Part shown: positions 26,227-41,200 of the stretch, in pieces
How the letters are laid out: every line of letters starts with the position of its first letter
Position numbering within the stretch: position 1 is the first letter of the stretch
NCBI GenBank assembly: GCA_011033025.1
Contig: WFMF01000083.1
Coordinates: 1 to 64,000, forward strand
Source: Beroe forskalii
Lineage: Eukaryota > Ctenophora > Nuda > Beroida > Beroidae
Direction: 5' to 3'
Length of the DNA: 64,000 nt
The notes under the pieces: model-generated
What the model saw: the letters and a program-made list of their open reading frames with translations, nothing else
Databases searched by the model: none
Told to the model about the DNA's origin: nothing
Translations under genes and position numbers: made by a program

Positions 26227-29200
26227 CTGAGGGAGTTGTGGGTATACGAGTCATTATCAGAGGTGATGGGTATAAAGTGGTGAGGATGACGTCATTGTCA
26301 GAGATATAAATGGCGAATTTGTGATGAAGTCAAAATGAAGTCGAAATGCGCAATTCAGGACTATGCTTGAAAATTCATTTCTAATGAAGTAATGAGCATA
26401 CTTATCTTAATTAAGTATTAACTCATTTAGCTCCGTCGAATGTCGATCAGAATGAATTAAATCGTATATCGTTCATGATTCAAGTAATGCAAACATTAAT
26501 CCTGCTATCCTGGACTTTTGACTGGTGCTTATTCAGAACGCAGGTTTGATACAGGCAAGAATCACCATCCTCATCTCATGTTCAATCAAATTTGATTTTA
26601 TACAGTATCTCAGTATAACGTATTGTTGTAATAATAAAGTAATAAAATTCAAAGAGTTGCAATTAACTCTGATTCCATCCCGTGCTTGCAGGTCTGAATT
26701 ACACGTGAGTCTAAAACTCTAAAAGCCAGGTGTTATTTCGTCAGCTGCAGCTCAAAGAAAGAGGCAATTTCTCAATTATCTCGGAATAATTAATATCAAC
26801 CTAATATGAATGGTATGCCATAATGAAGGTAGTGTAATTTGGACAGACACGTCAAAGAAGCGTATCTCCCCCTCTCTCTTTGATGATAATGTGGAGGAAA
26901 AAACTTAACGCTTCGAGAATTCGGATGTTATTGAAGTGTTGTAACTTGTAATTGAATATAATCATGATCCACATGTTATCAACATGGTTACAGGAGCAGC
27001 TGACAATTTGTACCTAAATCTGTAATTGAGAGTGGTACGAATAATTAACACGTAATTAAAACTGAGGAGCCATGAGATGATCCTATCTTGGTATGCTGCC
27101 AGGCAACTCTTTTAGTTTTGAAGTGTCCTCTCTTTTGTTGGAATTTAGAACTCTCAGGAGGCTGCCTGTTTTGTAACTCTGGCAGAATAGGAGCACTAGC
27201 GGGGATATAGCAAAGTAGCAACTTAAGCAGGGACTCAAGAGATAACAACTAGAGATAAGGGAATGAGAAAATGAGAAATGTGAGAAATCACCAGCTTATC
27301 TTCCTGCTCCCCATCTGCTGCCTCCCTCTTTTCATATTCACACAAGAACATGATTCTGAATGGATGCCCATCACAGAGGGTACTACCCATCGGCACCACT
27401 CTCCTGAATACCTTCCAGAACACCCTCCCCGACGTTGGGTACAAAACTACACAGTCACACACTTCTTCAAGGAATTGAACAATGTCCCGAATTTTAAGGT
27501 CTGTGAAAGGAAAGCCGCGATCGAAAAATCCATGACCGTACGGTCTGCTGCTTATAACCCACGTGAGTTGGAAAACTTGTGAATTTTAAAAGTTTAAAGA
27601 GTTTAAATACCTTCAAATAATAATTAGCATTCAAAGATTCAATAAACGTATTGGTCATTGACCGCTCCTTCGACGTCAAGTAACTATGTAATTTGTGACA
27701 GAACTGTTTATTGCTTAAAATCCTATCATTTTAAGCTTGATTATTGATGCTTCGCTTACATACATACTACATTGCCAGATACTAGAGAATGCTTGCTTTC
27801 CAGTAGGAAAGATAAGAGAGGATTATCTCCCGTCTATTTTCTCTCCATGGAATGCTTGATGCCATCCGGTTGGTTTTTGTTTTTTGTATTGCAGTTTTCT
27901 CACTTTTTATCATCAAATCACTTACGTAGTTTTCAGCTTCGCTAAGAAGGTAAGGACTAAGGACAGGTGAACATGATTACATGATAAAACAGCTTAACCA
28001 AGATATAGCAATATCATTAACAGATTAACGTAATATATTACTCAAAAGTACACAAGAATCATCTTCAACTCTTCAACACCTGATGTGCTGGAACATAACT
28101 AGGTAATAACAGACCAAAGCTCAAGCATATGAAAAGCGAGTAGAGTTTGTTAGCTTTTCAAGGCTATGATTTGGAAGAATCGCTTCATGGACTATTCTTC
28201 TACTCTTCTAGTTTATGATTCAACGAATCAAGGAATCTGCTTGGTTACTTACTTCTCCAACGCGATAGTGAAAGTAAGCCAGAAGACACAGGTGACAGGG
28301 AGGACCAGCATGTACCGACCAAGGAGGTCCCAATCCCAGGCGTCATGGACTTTACCTGGGGTCGTTATTGTGTGAAATATTCAATGTGTTGTCAAAATAT
28401 GTTGCTAACTGATTAACTGTTGCTTTTACGTGGGTTGTTATTACTACTTCTTATGATGCATTGATATGAGTGATGCTACGTAACGAACAACTGAACAATA
28501 ACTCAATAAGCTCAGAGCATTGCACGAAAGCATAGAGCCATTCTTCTATTTTTGAAGTGTAATGACGCATTTCTGTGAAGTCTCCACATATTATTTTGTT
28601 GCATGAGAGTGATCTTCGTGCCACGGCAAGTTGAGCATTTTAAGTGCTGAAAATTGCACGGATGAACTTTATTTGCACGCACTGTGCTGTGCGCAATATC
28701 CCTTAGGTTCTTTTTTCAGCTGCGGCGCAAGATGTCTTCTCGCGCCACAAAATATGTGGTATTAAATGTGGAAGATACCGCTTGATGTACATGTCTCATT
28801 AAAACTTTAAAATGAACACTCAATAATGTACCTACACACTATCAAGTAGCAAGTTCTTGTTAATAAATATTGGAACTATCGTACCTGTCGTGTCGATTCC
28901 CATGGACTTGTAGACAGATTCCTTGACCCACTTGTAGCTCAAATCGACAAAGCCTTTACCAAGGCAGTAAGGTGGGAATATGAGGAACACCTTGTCAAAA
29001 ACATGCGCGTACTGAAAATATAATAAACTAATATAGTCGTGACTTAATCGGCCTAAGTGGGATGTTTAGCTAGATATATTATCTCTAAGCGATTTCATGA
29101 AAATACCAATAGAGCAATAGTATTGTAGTGTCGATTAAGTCATCCAAACTTCCAAATATCCTAAATATATGCTACATTCTCAATTTATCAAAAGCTAAAC

Positions 29201-32200
29201 GAAGTATACCCATCAAAACGGACAGTACAAACAAATTCGTTGACTTTCTAACTAATTTGTTGTCGTGCTAAAAAATTTGGTTGTGTTTACCATCGTGAGG
29301 GTCGGGTCATTAGGGAATCTCTCTAGTGTGAAGACGGAGTAACTGGTGGTTACTGCCACGAACAGGTTGAAGCACATCAGCGTTACGTACGCAGCCGAGG
29401 GTATCCTGGAAAAGACATGAAGTGTGATAGTCGGCAGTGGACCATGAACATCGCAACCTCATGATGCGAGTTTTCTTCAATCAATTAGAAGAAAACCTTT
29501 GTTTTCAATGCACTAATTTTATTAAACCATGTTAATGTTATGAATGACAGACGGCGTAATTTTCGACAGTATCCAAGGAATTGGTCATGAGTTAATGAGA
29601 ACGGAAAATGTTATCAAACAAAGATACAGCGTAAATTTATAATTTATGATAACTGATTCTTGATTGAAAAGTTGATAGAACTGGGCAAAGAATTTCCTCA
29701 TTAATTTTCAACATACTACTACTACTATGATAATATTATACTTTTCAGAGAGTTAGAATTAAAATTTTTGACCAAATGAGCAAATGACCATGCGCAATGT
29801 AATCTAATACTTCAATGTTCAACTTGCTTATACTTAAATTACACTGTTGTATAGCATAATTCTTGATATCATTAAAATTATCGTATGAAGGAAACTTAAA
29901 GCTAAAATTCCCAGGGGAATTTGTAAATTTACAACACAGATTTCAATGATAGCTGGCTTGATTATGATATATCTACTAATAACAATCTGTTATATAATAC
30001 TCGTTTAGTACTATAAATCTATATGACGTCACTCTTAATTACAATGGGTATGTGATGACATTCTATGAGCAGTAAAACGTCAATAGGCACTCAGATGTGA
30101 CTACCATTTTATGGAAGAAAACAGTCAATTGTTGGCGTCATACCACGGCGCTTCTGCGTGGCCACCAATTATACTGCTCATCTAATAACGTGTTGTAGCA
30201 CCAGCTCATATTTTAATTGTTCTTTGAACTCCTCATATATTCTGATGTTTTGAGAGCAGAAGTACAGAAGTGACTAAGTGAGTACAATAGAGCAAGTACA
30301 TTAACGTCAACTTTTGTCTGTTTTGTAGATGTAATGAAAAACTCTAATAAGTAAAAGAGTAAAAGGTATAATAAGTGCCAGATGTTCGAGCCACAGCATC
30401 AATATTAAATCTAATCATAATCATAAGCCGATTGGCAATTGAAAATATATTTTAAATTGGTTGGATGATTTAAATTGGTTTGATGATTTAAATTGGTTTG
30501 ATGATTGGATATATCAATGACGCGAGTGTTTTACTTTAACGTCTACACTCTCCATTTCACTTCTTAGAAAAGCAATTCTTAAGTTCTAAGTAGGCACTGT
30601 GTACCTGTGTGTAGTTATTCTTTTATTTGAGTGTTTTCGGGTGAGTAGGCTCAATACTTCAATTTTTCAAAAGAGCGATAAAACATTAAACAAACATAGT
30701 GAAATATAAACTTATGAAAATTAAATTGGCTGAAAGGTTAGTTCACAACGAAATAACTTTCTCAGTATTTCATTAGGAAGATAAATTTACAAACTAACTA
30801 CTTATCTAATTAATAATAAGGGTAAAAGACTCACTTGAAGAAGAAAGAGGCAGGGTAGAACATGGGTATTGAGGCAAAGCCGTAGAGTATTATCATAATG
30901 ATAACAGCACCAATCTCCTGAAACGAGAAATGGATTTTTATTGCTGCCAAAATTGTATTTTATATTTGGTTTGTAAATAATATGATTTGTTAAGTTGTAA
31001 ATACGATATAATATAATATTATTAAGATTTATTAATCATTCTCTCAAAAGTTTCCCCGCATCTAAGATCTAAACATTTTTTATGATTTTGAAAACTTATT
31101 AACTTATGATCATTATTATCAAAAGGTTAAAACTTTAAACAAGTCATACATTCACGAAAGCCTCCTGATCGAATCCAATGAAGAGTACTGTAGCCACCAC
31201 AGTAGGTAGCATGAAGTTTAGCATGTCCCATACAAAGTTACTGAGCCAGTAGATCATCGGACGAACTCCTGAATTATAGTGGTGAGTGTGTGGGTCATCA
31301 GATATGAAGAGCTTTTAAGAGGATATAAAGGATTCATTATATTGAATTGGATCATATTTCCATCATAGATATCAGTACCTACAGTAGATAAGTTGATATA
31401 ATATCAAATACTGAAATAAATTCATAGAGGTCGGCATGGACATTGGACATACTAAGATACTACGAGAGCATGAGCTCACAATGCCACATAAGGCAAATAT
31501 TACACTTCAATCAGTTTTCAAGGGTTTCACAGATCCAACCTGCACAGAACTGCAGATGTTTGGCGTTTGAACTCCTCTCAGCCACCAAGTACACCACAAA
31601 GCTGGTCGGCACGAAACTCAGCCCCACAATGATGAAGATGCTGATGACAATGGGCACCCCCTGGTAGATGTACTCTCTCGAGGTCTGTACTGCTGTCTCG
31701 TTCAGGGCCTGGGAGTGAGATGTCAGCGAGAGCTGAGGAAAACGGAAATTTTTTGTGAGAGAAAGTGAATATGGAAGCCAAGAGGGTGTAAGCACAGCAG
31801 GAGTGCAAAGAGAAAACTGAATGATGAGAAAACTGGAAAGCATGACACTACAAAACCTTGCTGACATTTATCACTTTGAGTATCAAAATAAGGAATATAA
31901 GTCAAAGATCACTCTGATGAAAACCCCGCATTTCAATTTCAATTCAGAAACCCTGCATTTCCCTTCACAAAAGCACAAAACCTTGCATTTCACTTCACAA
32001 AACCCTCACCTGAGCTGCGAGAGTAATGTGGTGGGAGGAGCCAGTGTTCCGCAGGTACATGTTCCTCAGCGCGTTCACTCCCGTGGGGAGGGCGTGGTAA
32101 CCCTTGTTTAGGTAATAAGCCTTGGCTGAGAGGGGAGGGGTGTGTTATTTGAGGAGTGGGGAGGGCGTGGTAACCCTTGTTCAGGTAATATGCCTTGGCT

Positions 32201-35200
32201 GAGAGGGGAGGGGTGTGTTATTTGAGGAGTGGGGAGGGCGTGGTAACCCTTGTTAAGGTAATAAGCCTTGGCTGAGGGGAGAGGGATGAGTTATGTGAGG
32301 AGTGGGGAGGGTGTGGTAACCCTTGTTCAGGTAATAAGCCTTGGCTGAGGAGGGAGGGGGTGAGTTATGTGAGGAGTGGGGAGGGCGTGGTAACCCTTGT
32401 TTAGGTAATAAGCCTTGGCTGAGGGGGAGGGATGAGAGGTGATTAACTGATTTATGAGGAGTGGGGAGGGCGTGGTAACCCTTGTTCAGGTAATAAGCCT
32501 TGGCTGAGGGGGAGGGATGAGAGGTGATTAACTGATTTATGTGAGGAGTGGGGAGGGCGTGGTAACCCTTGTTCAGGTACAGTGCCTTGGCTGAGGGGAG
32601 AGGGTTGAGTTATGTGAGGAGTTGAGAGGGCGTGGTAACCCTTGTTTAGGTAATAAGCCTTGGCTGAGGGGGAGGGATGAGAGGTGATTAACTGATTTAT
32701 GTGAGGAGGGGGGGGGCGTGGTAACCCTTGTTTAGGTAATAAGCCTTGGCTGAGGGGAGAGGGGTTACTGGTGAGTTGTGTGAGGAGTGGGGAGGGCGTG
32801 GTAACCCTTGTTCAGGTACAGTGCCTTGGCTGAGGGGAGAGGGTTGAGTTATGTGAGGAGTTGAGAGGGCGTGGTAACCCTTGTTTAGGTAATAAGCCTT
32901 GGCTGAGGGGGAGGGATGAGAGGTGATTAACTGATTTATGTGAGGAGTGGGGAGGGCGTGGTAACCCTTGTTCAGGTAATAAGCCTTGGCTGAGGGGGAG
33001 GGATGAGAGGTGATTAACTGATTTATGTGAGGAGTGGGGAGGGCGTGGTAACCCTTGTTCAGGTAATAAGCCTTGGCTGAGGGGAGGGATGAGAGGTGAT
33101 TAACTGATTTATGTGAGGAGTGGGGAGGGCGTGGTAACCCTTGTTCAGGTAATAAGCCTTGGCTGAGGGGAGGGATGAGAGGTGATTAACTGATTTATGT
33201 GAGGAGTGGGGAGGGCGTGGTAACCCTTGTTCAGGTAATAAGCCTTGGCTGAGGGGAGGGATGAGAGGTGATTAACTGATTTATGTGAGGAGTGGGGAGG
33301 GCGTGGTAACCCTTGTTCAGGTAATAAGCCTTGGCTGAGGGGGAGGGATGAGAGGTGATTAACTGATTTATGTGAGGAGTGGGGAGGGCGTGGTAACCCT
33401 TGTTCAGGTAATAAGCCTTGGCTGAGGGGGAGGGATGAGAGGTGATTAACTGATTTATGTGAGGAGTGGGGAGGGCGTGGTAACCCTTGTTCAGGTAATA
33501 AGCCTTGGCTGAGGGGAGAGGGGTTACTGGTGAGTTACGTGAGGAGTGGGGAGGGCGTGGTAACCCTTGTTTAGGTACAGTGCCTTGGCTGAGGGGAGAG
33601 GGGTGAGTTATTTCAGGAGTCCTGGTTTGTACTTCCGTGATAGAAGTGTCAAGATTAGTAATTACAATCATCAATACTATGAACTTTGACTACCGATCGT
33701 CAATAATATCTAACGATCATGCAAGAATGACAAATAATTTTTCCCCTCCAGGTTGGGATTGAAATAGATAAGCTCTGAAAGTTCCTGGAAAAGCCATGAT
33801 AAGAGCTGAAAATTTTATAAGAAGATACAATTTCCACAAGTGCGCGCCTCTTGAGTGAATGAGAGGGCCTGTCCGGCGTCCGTACTCTTTGAAAATGAAA
33901 TCTTAACGTATTAACAGAAGTTTGTCAGAGGTTTTAAATTGATGAGCAACCCCAATTCTAAGGCAAGACTGAAAACAACTTATGATATGAGACGGACCTG
34001 TTTGTCGTTTAGCTGAGTAATCGGACTCGTACTCAGGGTTAATGTCCGTGCGGTGGTCATCCAGCGTGAACGCTACGTACCTGCAATTCAGTGATAGCAT
34101 TATAAATTAATTAAATAACAAATGTTTTTATGTAAATGGTTGTGTAAATTGTGAGTAAGTGTAAGAGAAAATTTTGCATGGCATGTTCCGAAGATTCTTA
34201 GCGAATGCAGGAGTTAAAAGGTTCAAATTTTAAAGTTTCAAACAAAATGCACAAATGAAACAATGTCATTGAAACGAATATATTCTATCTTTTGAAAGAT
34301 TAAATCTGTATATCATTTCTAATTCAAGAATTTTCCACTACTGTATACCACATTACCACGCCCCGCTTCCTTCTCACTCTATCCACTCTCAGCCGCATAT
34401 TTCTTCTGGAAACTCTCCGTACTATTAACTTGCGGGAACTCCCTGTCTGGAACAGGCACCTCCAAGAACTCACAAAGCGGACCCCATCCTTCCTTAACGT
34501 TAAACACAAGGATATTCCCTGGAGGCACACTGGCCCTCACCCGCTCATTCCACTCCCGGTACACAGCAGGCAGATCACACTCCACATCACGGGGGTCTAC
34601 TCCGTGCTCTCTAATGCAGGTCTTGATGATGTTCCTGAAGAACTGAGCCAGTTGACTGCTACCATCATCCCCTGGGCTCCTTCTGATGGGGTCGTTACGG
34701 AAGATGGTGGCTCGAGCTGACTTTGCCCACACTTCCGGAGAGTCTCTAACAGAGAGAATTATTTTCGCTTTTGGGTTGAGTTTGATGAGTTGCAGGTAGA
34801 AGAAGTTACCAGGGTAGTCCACCACGGCTTTATACCCTGCTAGCATGGAATTAAGAGCTGCTTCGTCATTAGGGTTGTTGTAGAGGGTCTCAGTGATCTG
34901 TCCGATGTTCGGTTGTTTCATAGCATCAGTGAAGTGGTGACAGGGGGAGAATCCTAGCTCTTCTAGAGCTGATTTGAGGGATAGGGTACCTGTCCTGCCG
35001 AGCCCTGCTCCGATAACTTGTAAACCAGACATGCCAATGCCTAATAAGGTGAAAGAGATAGATTAATAGAGGTTATTGAGAAGGTAGTCTAGATTAGATA
35101 GAACAAAAGAATGGGTTCAATGTCCTTGGTATTTTGCATTGAGGAATGGTTAGTTGTGTGCGCTAGAACTGTATTGAGTTTCACAATCTTGTTGCTCAAT

Positions 35201-38200
35201 ATTTCATCAACAGCATTCCCCTTTTACTCAATTGTAACTTTGAGTGTTACTTATTAAGATACACACGGAAAGATATAAATACGACGAAAATGAACAACAA
35301 ACCACACTCACATTTCGGAAGTGTAATACGATTTGAAGTGGTAAATTACCACTTGTAATACGCATTTTTATACCCTAATTTATTACAGCACAGTAACATG
35401 AAACGGAAAATCCTCGAAAAGAAATTGAAGCTGATAAAAAGTTTTAGATGAAATCTCCTCAACTTCTTCCGCAGAATGTGAGAATGTGACGGGATTTCAT
35501 AATATACCTGCTGACGGTCTTCAGTGTCCCTGACGAGACAATCTACTTGTGATACCAAGAGCTCTGTGTACTTGGATAGAAGGTCCTCCCAAATTAAATA
35601 GCAAGTAAAGCTAGACTATAAAGCTAGATTACCTGCTCGATATGATTATATGATTCAAATGAAACATACCCACCTCGATAACTTATACTCTGGCTGGGTG
35701 ATCATGAGGTATTCTGTCATGTTGGTCCCAGTGATGTTAGTGAAGATATCCCCGCTCAGAGTTTCAAAACCCGGCATAGGAAAAGGGGCCTTTTCAGCGC
35801 CCTCTTGCTTAGGTATCTGAAGAATAGTTAGAGGTTAAATGTCGAAGTAGTGACCGTAAAGCGCAACTTACACGGTCAAGGCGACAGCCGAAACAGTTTA
35901 AGTTGGATTATGGACGAGGCGTGCCGAGTTAATAATCACGTGTTTAAAATGCATAAACACGCGTCAATCGGGTCCATTTTAGCAGTTTGGGATACTTCCC
36001 GAGGGTCAGCCTGAGGGATGTTTCCGGTTTTGACCCGTAGCACAAAGGGTGATGGTCTAAACTAGCCCTAAACCAATATAGACCCGGTCAGGCAAGTGTC
36101 TATGTATTATAGAAATCGATGAAAACGTCAAAGGGTTCCATAATCCACTGCACCTGGTACGTGATCGTGCAGCCCGGGTGAACCGGTGCGAAGTCTCTCC
36201 TCAGAGTGAAGCTGGTCTCATTCTCGCTGGAACTGGAAGCGAAGGTCTCAGAATCCAGGAAGTCTTCCTCGCGTTTGGAGGTAATGGAACGGAGGAAGGA
36301 ATCCCCGTATGTTAAACCTTCTGATCGGAGCAGGGATCTGTCTAGGGGGGTTGCCTGCGGAATAGACACTTAGATACTGTATTTTAAGCTGACGACGATA
36401 ATCACAAGATTAGATATGAAGGCAATGCCGAAAGCTTGAACTTACTGATTAACTGATTACAACTCTTTCGTATCGGACATATCAGTCAATCTCTTGATTT
36501 AATCTTCAAATCACAGTGCAGAAGTGTTTTGATTTGTTCCCTTCATATCTAGATATCTCTGTAGTCTGTGTTATAATAAAGTAATAACCTAATGATAATA
36601 TCATGTTCGTCACCCTAAATTTAAACCACAGTAAATGAATATGAAATTAATATTTTGCTTTCAAACATATTGCATGCTATGTAAAACGCAGTTTAAAATC
36701 CATTTTCGAATCTATCTGTGTCGTATGACAGAGTCACAAGTTCTTTAGCTTGCATGATATAAGACATCATAAGACCGGATGCAGACAATTGAACGGAGAA
36801 AACAAATAATCTCATTGAAATTTGGATCGTTTAGAACTAAATAAATAATTGATCAATATTACCAAAATTTTCATCATTGAAGTATAAAATAACTCACATT
36901 TCTCTCGGCGGGTTTGATCTCGAAGGGTATGTAGTTGGGGTATTTGAACATGGAGAAGGACATAACTCGAGGTTTGTAGGAGGCCTGTACTGGAACAGCC
37001 AGATTGATAGCCATGGCCAGGGCGATGAATAACGCCGGTAACACCACCTAGGAAGAGAGTGGATTATTTATTGAATGTTCATAGAAATGGGAACCATCAT
37101 TATCAATTAGTTTTTCTGGTTCCTCCTGTAATCTGTAACTTACGATAGTTTTTATGACGCATTGCTAGCACTTCACCGAATAGTTACTAAGTTACTAAAA
37201 ACTGGCAGGATGCCTATCTATCAGGATCTACCCTGCAGGTCCGATTTCCCAACCTAGATTCCAACCTGGTTCGCCACTACCGACCTTAAGCCTTAAATCA
37301 GACCTTGTACAGCTCACCTGAGCGAAAACGCCCTTCTTATCCCTTTTGGCATGATGCCATCTTTTGATGATGAGCGCACAGAATTGCTGCCAGGCCAGCT
37401 TGAGTCCCGTGTTATAGGGGGAGTTTGGAGTGGGGACCAGAGGGGATCTGGGAGTCTTTGCAGGACATATTGGGATCTAGGGGGTTGTAAAATAAGTTTA
37501 ATAAAGATAGAAATTGAAATTATTGTTGAATAAGATCCAGAGTATCACGGCTGTTCAACAGACACTAAAGAAGTTAGTAGGTAACGGGAATTTGATGAAA
37601 TCGGAATGCTTTGATAAAATGCTTCATAGAAATAACAATGAATTTCAGCTTTAGCTTTTCAGCATTGTAGCTCATTAAACAGCATTACATCGCATTGGAC
37701 TACGAGTATTTACAGTTAATGGACTATAAACATCGAATGGTGCTCCGCCATAAATTGGGATGTGGATATATTGTTGAATGAATCTCAATAAATTCAGCAA
37801 TATGAAAGTTAGAATATGATCAAATCAGGAATACACTCATTAAACCATTAATAATCAAACGATTGATCCATTTTAACCAAAATACCGCAAGAATTTGAAG
37901 CACGAACTGTGGTTTATCAGGATATATCTGGGGCACCCTTACCTGTTTGAAGGGCAACTCAGGTTCGATGTCGTCCCGGGACCCTTCTCCCTCGTGATTA
38001 TTATTATTGGAGGGACGAGAGTCAGCACATGCCTCGTCATTGGGGTCACGGGGGTGTTCGGGTAAATCAGCCGCATAGGTCTGCATAGGAAGATGGAACG
38101 AATTCATGAAACATGCAATTTTGATCCTGAGCATGCTTTTCTTGTTCGGAATCAAGGAATCATAGAGTAGGTATTAATTCTTAGACAAAATATTTAATCA

Positions 38201-41200
38201 TTATCGGAATCAGTAACAGAAATCAGTAATCACACATGATTTCAGTATTCAATGGCGAGTGAAATACCCAATTAATTGCTTTACAATTTAAAAAGTTACT
38301 AAGTTAATAAGCTAGGTAGGTGAAAGAATTCGAAATTCATTGATTATAACAGCTGTTATTAAATCAGGTTTGAAATTATGAAATCGAGAATGATTGGATT
38401 CTGAGCTCATTTAAAAGCATTTAGATCAAAATTCCACAATGACCAAAAAGATGGTCTCGGTTTGATCTCTTCAGTTCTATATATAATTAAAAGCTTTTCA
38501 CTAAAATTCAGCACTTTTAATTTCTCACTTTTGTGATAATTCTTCCTGGCACATGCATGAGCATTGAACACATGCCGCAAATAATCCAGAGCCAAATTCA
38601 AAAGCTAAAATAATCTAAAGCCCTACGGCCTACGCCCCTCTTATCTTAAAAGCCCTCGTTCTCACCTCATCAAACTCAACGAGTGAGGACTGCTCGTGGA
38701 TAGTCTCGAGTCTGACGCTGCTACCGTTCCGTGCTGAGTAATCCAGCAGCTTCATCTCCCGGCCGTCCCCTGCCTCGGTATCCTGGAACTGTGCCGGCCA
38801 CTCGGCCACTTGAGCCGAAGCCGAGAGCTTCAGAAACACGTCCTCCATGGTTGGGGCGCTGATACCGTAACTAGATAAATGAGGGTTTAATACTTTTATA
38901 AAAGTTCTGGGGATCTATATATGAGTTTATCTTCAAAGATAAGACGGACGGTTACCCACGACTCTACTACATACCTACATATCGCAATATGAGGTAGAAA
39001 GTAAGAAATTACTAGGAATATTTTGCCAAAACTCGATCAATTTTTCAGGCTCCAGTATGCATGTCACCTGACAATCTCGTTAGCTTTCTTCATATCATCC
39101 AAACATAAACAGAGCTTCTCAAAGAGCTCCATGCCCGAAGCCTCGAGTTTCATCACGATTTGGTGCTGCGTGTCACTTTGCACGTGCACGGAACGGAAGA
39201 TGTCCTTTACCATGGTGGTAAGGGTGGTCGAGGAGGTGCCAGGCTGAAACAGAAAGGAGTAAAGTATCCTATAAAAGTATAAGTCAGAATGTTTGTATTT
39301 CGAATGTAGTGTATTTTTTATAACATGATTCCTTTAGAAACTCTTTTTGGTTCCCACTTCCCAGAAGATATGGTTCTTACATGTTTACATCTTAAGATCT
39401 TACAACTATGCAAGTATACAACAAATATTGCATCTATGATTCTTCGAGCTAAAGACTTTATGAGTGTTACAGTGAGTAGGTATATACTTTTATCTAGAAA
39501 ATACAGCAAATTAATGATCACTAAGTTATTAAGTTAATAAATCACAATATTCAATGATGAAGTAACTATTCAATATTCAATGATGAAGTAACTCACGGTA
39601 ATCTGGACAGTAAGGAAGTAGGAGCCACCACTGATCCGTTTCAGGAACAGGCTGCTCCCGCAGCACACCAGATTCCCCTGACTCAGGATAGCGATCCTGT
39701 CTCCCAGGATATCAGCTTCCTCCATGTGATGTGTGCTGGGAAGACATGTTAAACACAAGGAAATATCTTGTGGAAAAGAAATTCCTCCCTCAAGAACTCT
39801 CGAAGAAAGCATTGACCGTAAAACTTCGCTACAGGGGCCCCGTACAGGACGTTGCTATTGCGACGTATGTGATTATACAGATAAGATTTAGATTACAACA
39901 CTGCAGAAGCTGCTGATAAGTCCAGCCATAAAATCATGAAGCAAACGTCCCCTCCAATCTAACCTGAGTAGAATAGTCCTATCCTTCTTGTTATTCATCA
40001 ACATATCCCAGATATCCCTCCTTGCTTTAGGGTCCACCCCAGCTGTAGGTTCATCCAGAACCAGAGTCCTGGTGTTGCCTAGGAAGGCTATAGCAACAGA
40101 CAGCTTCCTCTTCATTCCTCCTGAGAGGGTCTTCACCAGACAGTCTCTCTTCTCCAGAGGCAAGTCTACCTCTCTGATGAACTGCTTCATAGCGTGTTCC
40201 ACCTGGGGGGCGTGACTGAATAAGGAACTCTTTTAGTTCTACGTGGATTAAGGATTACTCAATTAAATGTCAATAACCTGATTTCCAATGATCCATACAC
40301 AGATCCCTGTTTTCCGGCCGTACTCACTTCGCTGTATTTCATGCCTCGGAGTTGCCCGTAAAAGAGGAGATGTTCAGCGATGGTTAGATCATCCCAGAGA
40401 ATGTTGTGTTGGGGGACACACCCCAATGCTGTCCTTGCTAGCCTGATCTTCCTGCCAAGGGATAGAAGGGCTGATCAATATGATTGGAACTTCCAGTGAA
40501 GAGGTTAATAAATTGTGCAATTCGGTGGCAATCTGTAGTTTACTGCTCACTACTAACTACACAAGTCTGCACAAGGCGAAGTATACAGTGAAGTGAAAGT
40601 TGATATATTCAATGCAACTAAACGTTATATTCTAACCTCTGCGTTGGCTCTGATGTAGAATGATCCTGAAGTTGGAGTTATCATACCAGTAAGAATGGAC
40701 ATGGTTGTGGTTTTACCAGCACCGTTGTGCCCCAACAGAGCTGTTACTTGACCTAGGAGAGCGATTTAAGTTTAGGGTTACCATGGTATTTTAGACTTTT
40801 AGACGTTTAGAGGTGGTGTCGGTTACACGTTTTTACTATTTACCATTATAAGATTATAGTCAGGTATTTCATCAATTATGGCACTCTGAGCCCTTCTCCT
40901 ACAATAGATAGTAATTAGTAGTGTGCCTGTGTGACTCAAAGACCTGGTTCGCCAATATTTGTTTTATCCGTAATTAGTAGTAGTAGGTTAGTAGTGGTCT
41001 TATTACTTTATTATTGGAGTTGCAACTGTAATACGATTCAGTAACACGTACAAAGGTACAGTAGATAAAGATTTTGTTCACCTTTGTAGAGTTTGAGTGA
41101 GAGGTTCCTCAGAGCGTACGGGTTATGCTTACCACCGTAGTGTTTACTGAGAGACACCATCTCCACGCCCGGTATCAGATGCTTCGCTACCGGCTCCACT

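Noticed and set aside
27271-27582. Plus-strand 103-codon ORF with a signal-peptide-like start in an ABCA intron
   Set aside because: Hydrophobic N-terminus and one NxT site only; no homology I recognise, no splice or promoter context, and the opposite strand is also open for most of it.
32085-33615. CRISPR array
   Set aside because: Long tandem units without unique spacers, in an animal gene; the repeats are exon-derived.
33231-33674. 147-codon minus ORF with repeated [14 protein letters not shown]
   Set aside because: Not a separate gene; it is the in-frame part of the exon 33 repeat array.
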